Shown here: positions 23,389 through 34,662 of the stretch, piece after piece
Numbering within the stretch: position 1 is the stretch's first letter
Layout of the letters: each line of letters starts with the position of its first letter
Assembly: GCA_900169235.1 (NCBI GenBank)
Contig: FWCC01000043.1
Location: 332,950-396,949 of the forward strand
DNA: 64,000 nucleotides
Direction: 5' to 3'
Origin: Zarea fungicola
Taxonomy: Eukaryota; Ascomycota; Sordariomycetes; Hypocreales; Cordycipitaceae
Made by a program: the position numbers and the translations under genes
The notes under the pieces: model-generated
What the model saw: the letters and a program-made list of their open reading frames with translations, nothing else
Told to the model about the DNA's origin: nothing
The model's database searches: none

Positions 23389-24220
23389 GCTGCAGCAACA
23401 TTAAGCGATGAAAAATTAAGTTGGAAATAGTGTACATTGTGCTGTAGATTATATAATGATGAAGAATCTAATGAATATGACAATTATTTCAGTTCATTTC
23501 TCCTGGCCAGATGAATCAAACAGCGCGCCATGTGCGGCTGACTGAAAAGAAATACGTCACGCGAAGCAATGATCAGTGAGACATGTCTTTACGAATACCA
23601 TTCTATTCCAGAAGTATCTTACTCCGCGTGTGACAGTGCTGAGTGACTTGGCTAGGAGTACAGTACGACTGACGTGTGCCACATGGGAGAGGTTGACAGG
23701 TCTTGTCCAGGCTAAGGACTCAAAGAATGGATATGCAGCCGTACCAATATTGGGCTTGACAATATATTTTGGGAATTCTCTTTCCTTTTTACTGATCTAG
23801 CAAAGATGTGATACTCCTTGTATTTATGTATTGCCCATATCCCAATAAAATTGTTCGTGATGGGATGCAATATCTACGCTGTACAATGTGTAAACTCCCC
23901 GACCCAATGTGCTGTGAATGGCGGACTCTGGCCATAGTCACAGTTGATTCACTTTATAAGTGACTGGATTTCAAAAGACCTGAACGTGATCAACTCAACT
24001 TGGGTGGCCTGGTTGTGGTATTCTCTGTAATCGGAACAGTGAATCCCAGTGGCACGATGTCGTTGGTATTTTGGGGTCGGCCTGGTATAAAATAGGTAGA
24101 AGAGCCTCTGCATTTGTCTACGGTGGGAGAAACATCCAAAAATATCAAATCACGCTCAAAAAATAACAAGCCAAATACACTGTCGATCAAGCAGCTGGAA
24201 CCAAAGATTGACACATCATC
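23389..24220. other. Intergenic
   Basis: No gene or clear motif is seen. It holds the 3' end of the HExxH protein gene and the promoter of the next plus-strand gene. Confidence 0.5.
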
Positions 24221-24910
24221 ATGTGGATTTCGATGACTTTAAGGCAGTACCGTGACGGGGAGCTTGTTGTCGACACCACGGAAAAACCCATGCGCAAACT
24301 CTGGGACACCGAGCGGTTCCGAAACAATTTTGCAGCCATGTCTTTTTTCAAGTACCATCCAAAGATACCTGTACCAAACTGCAGACTCTATGAACAGGCC
24401 GGCATCCTCTTTCTCGACATCGAGCTCAAGCCGGAATATATCCGGCTTGAGCAGCTTCCGCCAGACACTCAACTTCTGGCTATGGAACTCGTTCAAGCAG
24501 AGCTAAAGAAAGACGTAATCCCCGCGCTTCAGCAGCACCGCCGCAGCTTCATCGGTAGCGTGGACGAAACAATGCCAGTCTTTCCGCCCCAGCGCGTGTA
24601 TCAGCGAGACAGCCGGTCGTGGGACCGAGTCACGTCAGATGAGGAGTCCTTTGTGTTTTGCCACAATGACCTGTCGCCAGCAAACCTATGGATACACTCT
24701 AACACATACAAGCTCGTGGCCATTACGGGGTGGGAGTTTGCAGGGTATTTCCCGCCACACTTTGAGCTTCCGTTGTGGACGAAGCTGGACCAGGACGCCA
24801 GACTGGATATGGGCGACAAGGTTCTGGCCCGAGATTTGGAACTTTTTGGACTGAAACCAGAAGATTTAAACGATTGTATTCCACTCCCACATCCTGAACA
24901 ACCCAGCTAG
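24221..24910 (+). CDS. APH/kinase-fold protein lacking the metal-binding Asp
   Basis: A 229-residue single-exon protein of the fungal phosphotransferase (APH-like) group. It starts at an ATG and lacks a full N-lobe, beginning near the segment that would follow the glycine loop (FKYHPKIPVP, hinge-like). The Brenner motif FVFCHNDLSPANLWI is intact, with the catalytic Asp in HND. The following motif reads LVAITGWEFAGYFPP where the family has I-(I/V)-D-W-E: Gly stands in place of the Mg-binding Asp. That suggests a pseudo-enzyme, or a short decayed member. The absence of the glycine loop points the same way. No frameshift or stop is seen inside the frame. The gene ends 82 bases from the 3' end of another kinase-fold gene on the opposite strand. 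Confidence 0.7.
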   Translation: MWISMTLRQYRDGELVVDTTEKPMRKLWDTERFRNNFAAMSFFKYHPKIPVPNCRLYEQAGILFLDIELKPEYIRLEQLPPDTQLLAMELVQAELKKDVIPALQQHRRSFIGSVDETMPVFPPQRVYQRDSRSWDRVTSDEESFVFCHNDLSPANLWIHSNTYKLVAITGWEFAGYFPPHFELPLWTKLDQDARLDMGDKVLARDLELFGLKPEDLNDCIPLPHPEQPS

Positions 24911-24992
24911 CCGGGCTTAACATAATACGTTTCTAGATTGGCCATAGCAAAGACCCAATGAAAAGCATGTAAATAAAATTAAAATGACACGA

Positions 24993-25868
24993 TCAGATAC
25001 CCTGTCCATAGGCCGCACTCGCTGGGATCACTTCGTGCATTGGCCTTCCATCGCTATCATTGTGGTTAAACATGTACTCCATGTGTCTTAGCTCCAGCTG
25101 TGAGTCCACATCGTTGTATTCGTGTGCATGCTCCAGGTCAATGATGCGAGCGTTTTCGCTATCCGCCTCGTCCAAAAGAAAGTTGTAACGGCACGGGTCG
25201 CGATGGAGGAGACCGGCGTTGTGCAGGCGGACGAGAAGCTCTTGGCAGTGGGGGAGGTCCTGGGCGGTCGCGTGTCGACCAATAAACTTTTCCATCAAGA
25301 ACCCAATAACGCGACCATTCTCCGTGATGTGGCCGAGGAACTTGGGGATCAGCGGCTTCATAGCCGGGTTGGCATCCTGGTACCTGGTCACGCAGCCATT
25401 GGCCCATGACTCGACCTCGAACTCGTCCATGCGCTTCCCAAACAGCGAGACTTTCATGATGGCGGGACGGCCGAGCCACGACGTCTCGTAGACGTCCTCC
25501 GTCAGGCGCACCTTGAAGGGCAGCAGGAGGATGTTGATCAACTGTGGGTGCCACACGTTGGCAATGGCGCGGAGGGGTGTTTCACGGACAGACACGTGCA
25601 CCTCGTTGCCCTGAATGACGGACGGCTCAATGTCCATCTGTTTCCAGTTGGGATAGCGAGGAAGCTCAGGAAGGCTGGGGATGAGACGGCTGGGCATGCG
25701 AAGGGTGTCCATGTCAAAGACGCCGAAACGGACAGTCACATATCGCACGATGCCTTGAGTGACCATGCGATATCTGGCTTCTTCATGGTCTTGATCGATT
25801 TGGACGTTGAGAACCCTGATTGCAGTTTTAGGGACAGGGTCCCCAATGTTGTAATGATAGATGAACAT
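24993..25868 (-). CDS. Fungal kinase-like protein (often mislabelled alpha-galactosidase A)
   Basis: Single-exon protein of 291 residues in a fungus-specific kinase-fold family. Many database copies carry an erroneous alpha-galactosidase A label, as I recall. The N-terminal 100 residues are a beta-rich leader with PSRLIPSLPELP. The kinase part starts near VYETSWLGRPAIMKVSLFGKRMDEFEVESW, with a likely beta3 Lys. PKFLGHITENGRVIGFLMEKFIGR forms the hinge. The catalytic loop reads GLLHRDPCRYNFLL (HRD...N) and the metal motif is ARIIDLEHAH, with Asp present. So the ATP-site residues are largely kept, unlike in its neighbour. The start at 25868 is the first ATG in a frame open to the stop. Role unknown. 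Confidence 0.7.
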   Translation of the reverse strand: MFIYHYNIGDPVPKTAIRVLNVQIDQDHEEARYRMVTQGIVRYVTVRFGVFDMDTLRMPSRLIPSLPELPRYPNWKQMDIEPSVIQGNEVHVSVRETPLRAIANVWHPQLINILLLPFKVRLTEDVYETSWLGRPAIMKVSLFGKRMDEFEVESWANGCVTRYQDANPAMKPLIPKFLGHITENGRVIGFLMEKFIGRHATAQDLPHCQELLVRLHNAGLLHRDPCRYNFLLDEADSENARIIDLEHAHEYNDVDSQLELRHMEYMFNHNDSDGRPMHEVIPASAAYGQGI

Positions 25869-28013
25869 GATGGGGGCAAAAGTGACAAGACAAAAACGAT
25901 CGAAGTACAGGTTTGCCGAATTGAGGTTGGAACAGCGACTAACAGATGCCGGCGATGCTTTGCATCTTATGTCTCTATACCCTCATTGTTTGAAAAGAAA
26001 ATCTTTTCATTTGGTTTGTTGCTTTAGTCCAATGCAACAGACCGGTGAGGCATGGTTCGCAAATGGCAGACCAAACAAGCCACCCAGGGCCAGACCCTTG
26101 CAGTATACTTGGTCCGCCCGCCTTACGCCGTGGCGACCGGTGAGACTTGTAGAATGACTCGCCTTCGTACATCTCCGATGGGCAAACACGAGCGGAGAAG
26201 AGCATATGCGGGAGAGTATATGTGTTTGGTGCCCAATCTCATCTTGTCTGTCCGTTCCGCCTACTTGGGCGACGAAGCATGTTGCGGCGGTGTGTCAAGA
26301 AATCCAGCCAGCCTGCACCACTACTTGATCAGGCGCCCGACACCTCTGCATGTAGAGTGAAAGGAAAGCGCAAAAGCTGGTGTCATGTTGCACGACATGG
26401 CAGTAGCTGGCAGCATTGGTCCTTTAGCCGTTTTCCCTCCATCAAAGAGCAAGCTGAGATGTGAGTGGTTATTTAGACTCAGAATTCAAGCGGCTACCTG
26501 CATAAAAAGTCTAAAAACAATGCCTAATGGACAGATAGGTGTTGGGGTCGGTATGCGGCTCCCAATCAAACGTCACAATTTCGTCTTGTTTGCGCGCGAC
26601 CCGCTTGCTATTTACATTATCTTTCCAACAGCATTTGAGTTTGACAAACAGACGGGAGCTAGATTTGGACTCTTTTTAAATTGGCTGACCGTAAAATAAC
26701 ATCATGTTGGGCTGAAATGGCCGGTTGCCTAAGCCTTTCTGTATGCAACCAATGCCTTGCACACATTTGTGGTGATGGTGCATACCAAATAAGCTGCCTT
26801 TGGTTGCCGTGAGAAGCAAGTCAAAAGATGGGCTAGTGGATCCGAAAGAACAGCCCACACTGTTTGTGTTTTAATTTGGAGCGCAAAAAGCGGCATGTTT
26901 GACTACAACCACGCCGCTGAGATGACGGCACATGTTGAGCACTTGTTTGTATACCGGGACTGCATGGAAGCATCTGGATGGTGAGAGACACCTTGATTCC
27001 TCTGCCAATTATGTGTCTAATGGCTATGTGTATCTCATATCGAGTCTAGCTCTCAAGAGGGATACCAAAAAAAAACCAATCAACTTCTGTCTATGTTGTG
27101 AAACAGCAGTCGTTTCCGCTCTCTTCCATAGAAACTGGCCTAGCTGCATGATGGCCGAAATACTGCTCAGTGAAATAGGGTTTCTTTGGCGTTAGAGTGT
27201 CATGAAGATACTCCGCCATAACGCTTCTTCTCTGGACCATATCCGAGAAAGCGAGGCAGATGGTCTTTCCACCATGAGTAACCTGGGCAGCTATCATGGA
27301 ACCAGTGGACACACCCACATCAAAGCAGTTGTTTACCATGACCACAACATTAGATTAATTTTTGACGCAATGTCGTAGATAAGTATCCCATTGCAGTGCC
27401 GCATGACCAGTGTTTGAAGACAACTCTCTAGTGCTGCCACACGGTCAGGTAGGAATGTGACCCAAGTCGAGATATCATGTCCGCCATGTAGCTCTTTAGT
27501 TTCAGTTGACTGACAGGTTGAGGCACCATGTCGCAAGAGGACGCCTGAGAGCTCAACCCCAGCCTAAGAAAACAATGATCCCTCCAAATTCCATGGTATG
27601 GATCGATTCACATGCTTCAACGACAGGAATGGCCTTTCCCATTCAATTCATCCATCATGTGCCGTTTTCACCCACTTGGGCATCATTCTCGAGTCTGCCA
27701 GACATTGTGCTCAGAACAAAATGACGCTCGCCGGAGAGTCTTCCATCTCACTTCCTTTTCTTTGCATCTACACATAGCTAACCAGCATTGGGAGAGCGGT
27801 ATTGCATCAAACCTGGATTTCTTATTGTCATACAAACTTGACATTTAGCGTCCTTACAAACATGTCTATAATTTTCGTGCCTACAGTTTCCCAATTCTTT
27901 CCAGGGAGTCAGCCATATGAAACTAAATACGTAGTCCAAGCCACGGACAAATGCTGGAAATAAAAAAATAAAGAGGGAACGTCGTGATATGCGCAGCATA
28001 CCCTCCCTCCCGT
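25869..28013. other. Gene-poor intergenic stretch (2.1 kb)
   Basis: No gene is supported. Two minus-strand frames (27536-27333 and 27345-27091) lie next to each other and could be debris of one gene, but neither carries a motif I know. The sequence at about 25870-26000 is the promoter side of the kinase-like gene. Confidence 0.4.
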
Positions 28014-28949
28014 CTAGAAAATGCTATTCACAATGTTGCTACCAATACTCGCGCCCGCACCGAAAATGGCCGCATTACCAAGCTTCTTGCCAAACTTCTT
28101 TCCATACTCGCCGGCCTTGCTGCCACCATCACCACCCTGATCGCCACCTTGCTGCTGCTGACCGCCACCCTCTGCCACCGCCATCGGCGGCACGCTCGAG
28201 TTGTACGGGTTCTGCTGCGCCGGCGGCCCAGTTGGGTATCCATACTGGGGCTGCGGCGGACCGTACGGCGCGGCGGCCTTGTTCATGTCCGGCTCGACAA
28301 TGACATAGGTGCGGGGGAAAATGCCCTCCATGCCGGTGCGCTGGTTTTGGCCCATCCACCAGTCCTGGTTCATGTACTCGTAGATGTTGATGCGGTCGTC
28401 CTTTTCAAAGGACAAGTCGCGCGAGTCGGAGCCGGCGTAGCGGTACAGGGCGCGCGCGTTGCCAATGACGGGCTTGCTAGGGGGGGGACCTCCACGAGGG
28501 GGAACACCCGGGGCGGGTGTGTCGTTGTACGAGGGCGGGGTCGGCGATGGTGTGTTGATGTGCATGTTTTGGAAGCCTTGCGTGGGAGGGCCATTGTCGC
28601 GGGCGGCCGGAGGAGGTGAAGCAGCAGCGGCAGCGGCGGGTGCGGGTGATGGGTTGGCGCCGTTAGTGTTTGCTGTTGTGCGTAGAGGGCCGGAGAGGGA
28701 CGACTCCGGGGGTAGGGATGCGGTGATGGTATCAAATACACTTTCGTCAATGACACCTTTTTCGAGGAGGTTCTCGAGCTCCTACCGGTATCGGACACAA
28801 CCTCGTGTTAGTAGATTCATTCGAAAAAGCACAGATCACGGAGGGCCGTCGAGTTGAGGCGGCTTCTGTATTGGGCATCATACATTTTTGATATTTCGGA
28901 GCGACCGATTGGTCTCCATGATGGTCTGGCGGTCGGCGGACACCATCAT
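28014..28949 (-). CDS. LSB1: Lsb1/Pin3-like SH3 protein
   Basis: Homologue of yeast Lsb1 and Lsb2/Pin3, which bind Las17 (WASP) and tune actin patch assembly. Exons 28949-28884 and 28781-28014, with a 102-nt GT-AG intron (28782-28883), give 277 residues. The N-terminal helix spans the intron: QTIMETNRSLRNIKN then ELENLLEKGVIDESVFDTI, as in yeast. A Pro/Ala/Ser linker follows. The SH3 domain is at about 146-200: ARALYRYAGSDSRDLSFEKDD (ALYDY type), QDWWMGQ (the ligand Trp), GIFPRTYV. A Pro/Gln/Gly linker leads to a C-terminal block, KKFGKKLGNAAIFGAGASIG, nearly identical to the yeast end, which clinches the call. ATG 28949 and 28946 are adjacent; either could start. Confidence 0.9.
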
Positions 28950-31900
28950 GTCTACTTGGCGCGGGGCTTCGCTTTAGCCGCAGACGGCGCGAATAGAGGG
29001 GTGGTTTGTGAATCCTTTGATGATTCGACTCGGACGGACGATGAAAGGGGAGGCCGGAGGAAGACGCTCGTTATTGATGGCAAGACTGACAGGGCTTGAT
29101 GGATTGTTGGAGATGCAGTTGGTTGGTTGCACCTCAATCCACGGCGTTTGGTGGTTCCTCTTGTTGGGCGCTGCGTGGCGCCGCGCCATTGGAGGGGCCG
29201 GTTTGTGGCGACTCTAGCGTGGCAGTGCATCTTGGCAAGCGGTTGGCCGACGCTTGATGTCAATCAAGCTTTGCTACGACGAACCGTATTAATGTGGTTT
29301 GACAGCGAAATAGAATTAAAATGATTTTTTAATTCCTTTCATTGGTGAGGTTCATAAGATGAGGTATTATGATTACTTTCAGGTGTCGTCCTTGTCAACG
29401 CCAAACAAACTGGATCAGAATGGGTAAAAAGATATGGGAGAAGAAAGAAGCAAAGGAAAGGGGATAAAAAGGAACAAGAAGAGATATAGAACTGGCTGAA
29501 GTAGAAATTTCTTATTTGAATGTTGAATATGTCTTGGTCAAGTGCATAATCGTGCAGTCTTGTACCAGTCGGACGCCTAGTTTCAAAGGTCATGATATGA
29601 GACGGTAGTAGCAGTTTACTGGCTTCAGCAACATTTCCAGGGAATCAAGGACTTGTCCAAGTTTGAAAGCCTAGGTGGTTGATTGACTGACGCAGAAAAT
29701 ATCAGCAGCGGTTTCTTGCCGTGATTGTAGTTGGATGTGGTACTTGGAAACACCGCGACTGGACCAACTTCGAGTCTGGATAGCTAAGACATGCGAGACA
29801 AAGGGCATTTTAAAACATATCGGTAATGTCTCTAGCTACGATAAGGCTCGTATACATCTGTTGACTTAGCTGCCATGGTGTGTTATAACCTGTCCTTTTG
29901 TCACCGCTGCTCATATGTATGGAGACAATATTCGTGTCTTGTTTGTCTGTCTCTCCGCCATCGCAATGGTATCCTGTAGTGCCGTGCTTCAGCATTTCAT
30001 TACATTTAATCATAAACTGTCACATGGCATTTGCACCTCCATGAGCTATCAATAATGTCAAAAAGAAAAAGAAAAACGAAAAGTGACTGGTCACCTACAC
30101 CGCGCCAAAAATACACGTCAGTAAAACTCTGACCTGGCGCGTGTGGACGGCATTCTACTGGCCATTATTATCGACAAGATTGAAGCTTTAAACCTCTGGC
30201 TCGCATGCCTCTTTTGTTAGCATGGCCAGCTCAAGGTGGCAGGGAGAATCCGTTGTTCTACTGCTTCAGCCCTTGTGCTAACTCACTTGGAGAACGGCAA
30301 AAGCACTTGCCGGACTTCAGGTTTGGGGGCCGGGGAGTGTGCATAAGAATACAAAATAAAGATGGCGGTGACCAAAAATACAAACGCCCCATATTCTGCA
30401 AGAAAAGGGGAAGTTGCGTTTGGGGGCTGAATCTGGCTTTGACGAAGCCCGCAAATCTATAGCTCGTGTAGATAGATTCTCTCCAGCACCAAACGTACGT
30501 TTCTCTGTAGTCGACACTAAAAACAAAGTTCCAATAGTAACTGTCTCGGGTGCCGCTAGGACTGGGAGCAGGGCCCCCGGTTGACTTATCGAAAGAGCTG
30601 GGCGGAGTCTGTTAGTAGCATGTCAATTTTAGCCATGGGGAAACGAGCAATCTCGGAGGTTTGTCCACCAAGAACGCGCGTGCAACACCGTCCCGCTGTA
30701 TTAGATGACATGTCGTGCATGGTTCTAAACAAGCCACCAACGTCTCTTCGAGCCCGAATTTACGTCAGGACGGACGGGAAGTGATGTTGCTAGCGGCGGT
30801 GTGCACTGTGCCGCAAACCGGCAAAATCCACAAACTACTGCCTTGCCAGAACCTGGATGTCATTGTAAGCATGATGACAGTACAGATCCTATTTCACGAT
30901 GTAGGTGACCAGGAGTGATCGACAACGTCCCGAAAAATCAATGGCACCGTACAGCATCGGGAACGCTTCGGCGATATTGACGTAATGCCCGAGATTTTTC
31001 GCGAGGCCGTACACCACAACCCTGAGTTGGTTAGCATACAGGTTCACGACGTGATGGCAGTGGTCAGTAACTAGTAATCAACTCAAGTCAGCCAGCATGC
31101 CTACTCGTGAGCAAGCTATATCTGCCATTCTCTCGGCGTCGTGGAATTGAGCCGGTCGACTCCCAATTCAATCCTAGATCAACTAGAGCAAGGAAATAGC
31201 TCGAGGCCACAGAGAAGTGTAGACGGAAGCAGCTCGAGTGAAGGATTGTTGATGCGTCGAAATTGGGGCGCATTGCGTCGGCGATTGGGCCAAATTTGGC
31301 TGAGATGAAGTGGGTTGCTGAGTGGTTAGTGACTGGCCCGAGAGCATGAGCATGGCAATTGGGCCGCTTAAAGAAGAACAAGGAGCAAAATTACGAGGAT
31401 ACATGATAGCTATGGAATAGGGAAATGGATCACTGTGGCTTGATGCAGGTGCCCAGGTGTGCTGTCGATCCCGTCTGCATGAAGGAGAGGCAAGCTCTTG
31501 ATGCATGACATGGACCGCATATAGTGGACTGCGACGGCGTTGGGCTGTCTAAGTAGAGTATCAAGTAAATGAACAAGGAGATATAAGGAGCTGGAAACAG
31601 AGAATACGCAGCTGCTCAGGAAACGATGTGAAAGGGTGTAGCTCGTACGTTGGATGGCCAGGACGGGGTTACATAGTATCTGTCAGACCAACTGTTTTGT
31701 TGGCGGGTAGGTGGCGCGGGGTCTGCCTGCACCGAGGCGTTGCTGAATTTGACCGCCGGAGGACAGGCACGAAGCGGATTCAACAAACTTGACATTGAAT
31801 CGTGACTCGTGGCGATTCAGCCTGCCGACTCGCTGGTGGGGGGGTCGTCGACAAGGAGTCAGCCTTGCGCCGCCGCGGTATGCGCCTTTATATTACCAAC

Positions 31901-32269
31901 ACTGGCAACATGATGTGTGCAATGCATGTGTAGCGAGCCTGCCGCAGATATGATTGATAATGCTCATTCTTGCTTGGCACCCTTTGGCCAGCGCATGGCT
32001 GGCTATATGGTCTGTTTTGCCGGTGGTGTGGAAATGGCCAGCAAAGGCGGCGGCTGTTGGTATGGTTCTTTGGTGGCGGGCCTAACTGTAAAGGGTCAGC
32101 ATCTCAGCTCGGCAGGGGTCAGACAAAGCGGGGGGCTCTCGGGTCAAAGAGCAAGTTTGCCGGGGAGCAGAAGGGAGGGGCACGAAAAGAGTGGGTGAAG
32201 CCGTGCGGCTTATTGCGATGTGGTGATGCGAAGAGACGTGTCTGAAAAGGATGAAGGTTGGTGGTTTTA

Positions 32270-32298
32270 TGGTTTGTGGTTTGTGGTTTGGTGGTTTG
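32270..32298. repeat. TGGTTTG-type microsatellite
   Basis: Imperfect head-to-tail units of GGTTTGT/GGTTTGG lie in noncoding sequence. Confidence 0.8.
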
Positions 32299-33278
32299 AT
32301 GTTTCAGCAGTACTATAGATGATACATGGTGAGCATAAACATGAGGTACCTGGTTACTTGCCTACTAACGTAAGTACTTGACCAAATGAATGATGCAGTC
32401 TCAAGTACGTACTGGAACAGAGTCGCCAACGATAAGGACCGATGTCTTGGACAGGGTACGGGCTTCACGCCAAAAGCCACAACAGCTGCCCTGTATTCGC
32501 CCTTGTAGCCCAGCCAACTTCCGCCATTCCGCTTCGACTTGGGTGCACTCTGGCGGCGCTCCGGGTGTTGCGGGCGCTGAAATGGCCATTTTTACAGGGG
32601 GTAACCAGTAGCCTCCGCCGACAACGCGCCCGGCCGGTCCACGGGCCATGGGAGCCCGCAGCCCACAGGGAGTGCAACCATTTCCACAAGTCCCTGCAGC
32701 GGCTGGCTTTTGCCCAAACGAGGCGCCAGGATAAAAAAAAAAAAAATTCAAGGTGGGTGTGGTGGTGCGCTGATCCCTGCTAGCGGCAGGCCCATCTTGG
32801 TTCCCGATGCGTGCAACCATGGAGAGGCGACTGATATCGAGGCAGTCCGAAAAGGGCAGGTTGGGGGCCCTTATGACACTTTGCATACCCAGGCAGTGAG
32901 GCTGCTTTGCTTGGTGGGCTAATTCAAGACGGCCATATGGAAACGCCAGAGACCTAGTCGAGGCAAGGAATGTTGCGATCGAAATTCAATATACTGTTAA
33001 TTAAATTTAGCTAATTAATATATACATACATATAACTAGATGTGTATATATTTAATTCGGACTCTCGGCTGCCGTGGGTGTCCATCTAGATCTACACCAC
33101 ACTTGGGGCCGCGGTTGGTAGATGACAGCCGCCTATACGACCCTGGTACAGCTATAAATGCGCCTGGGGGATTGTCCAATACAGTGCATTCCAGGGGCAC
33201 AGGGGGGGTCTGGCGTCATCCAAGTTTAAATTGCAGGGTCCCTTTTACAGCGCCGTCAGGTCATCATTTCACCCTCCC

Positions 33279-33316
33279 AAGTGCAAAGTGCCAAGTGCCA
33301 AGGGCCAAGTGCCAAT
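33279..33316. repeat. AAGTGCC-type short tandem array
   Basis: Consecutive AAGTGC(C/A) and AGGGCC variants. The same AGTGCCAAGTGCC core occurs once at 4192-4204 upstream of the Rac gene. Confidence 0.8.
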
Positions 33317-34662
33317 CATAACCTTATTACTCTCGTAGACCTTGAGCTCTACCAGAACCAACCAAGAGGGCAGGCTAGTACCAGGCAGGCCTGTAAACAG
33401 TGCCAAAAAAATGGTTTTCAGCAGAGATTCATTGTCTTGCTAGCCATTAGTACCTACCTAGTTGCTAGGCTTGTTCGTCCAGCCTACCAGTAGCCACTTG
33501 CCAGCCAAACCCTCCACCAGGCATCCCACCTCACCCACCTCACCCACATCGTTTCATTCGCTTTGTTTCTTCTTTTCGCCGGTCGATCGATCAGAGCAAT
33601 CATGGTGCACACACCATCGCTAAAAAAGTATGCACCACACTCGACAATTCGGTGCCTACACCCTTGCTCCTCCAACCACCCCCTCACCCAGTCTCGTGGG
33701 TTGCCCCATGACGCTAGAAACCATATTCCGTACGGCCTTGTCGGCCCCTCCAGCTACCAAGGGGCATGATGATGAAATCAAGAAACAAATCACCATGGCA
33801 TGGACCCCTGCCTCTATTAATCTCACACATCATCTCGCATCGTCGTGTTTACGATTCCTCTTTCCGCACAACCCACCATCAAACAAACCGCCGGACCATC
33901 TTTTGGCTCGAAATACTGCCAACAAACAAAGTTTACCAAACACATATCGACATAGTGCTCGTGTCTAATCCATCTCTCCAGCAGCACCTCGCAGCGGACA
34001 GTTCCAAAAACCACTTCCATCGTCACCACCCTCGTCATCGGCTCATTACCCTCTTTCAGGTTCGTCGGTCCGTTCAGCCTCGTTGCTCGTTGGCCCCAGC
34101 TTGGACTGGACTCGGGACTATATTAGCGGGTGGCGCCTAACTATCAGCCAGTGGGCACTCCCAAGCTCTCTCCTTGTTAGCAACTGAGAACGGAGTACGC
34201 TGTGCCAGGGTTAGGAAACAAGCGTGCAACAACTGACAACTGACGACAGACAACGAACGAGCAAATAGCGAACAAAACCAGCCTCGACTCTTCTCTCAGT
34301 GGCTCCCGCTCATTATTCCTTGAAAACGCCAAACATGACACTGTGGATCCCTGCTTAGCATCAACCCATTGCAATTGTCTTGCCGCTGGTCCATTTGCTC
34401 GCCGACCACACCAAAAACGCCCGCTATCCTCGCTAGCTACCTTGATTGGTTCCTCCAGCTCTGTCTTTATCCAAGTGCCTCGATCTGTCATTCTTGTCTT
34501 GACGTCTCTTGAAAAAAAAAAAAGGGTGGAGTTTCTTCTACTTTACACAATTGAAACCTACGTTGGCCAATTCCTCCTAGTCATCGCCATTTTCCTGTCC
34601 CTATCCTCCCCGACTTCCCGCAAGGGTCGCTGGCCACGGAACCTACCAGTACAGGGAGCTAG

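Larger units (their letters stand above)
28950..34662. other. 5.7-kb gene-poor stretch upstream of cryptochrome-DASH
   Basis: No gene can be supported on either strand; frames are short and without motifs. It contains a TGGTTTG-type microsatellite at about 32270-32298, AAGTGCC arrays at 33279-33316, a poly-A run near 32732, and a C/T-rich stretch from about 33480 to 34660 typical of a fungal 5' leader. It could harbour a long promoter or a noncoding RNA. Confidence 0.45.

Noticed and set aside
27091..27536. Two adjacent minus-strand frames as a possible gene relic
   Set aside because: They are short, with no motif and no join that makes sense.
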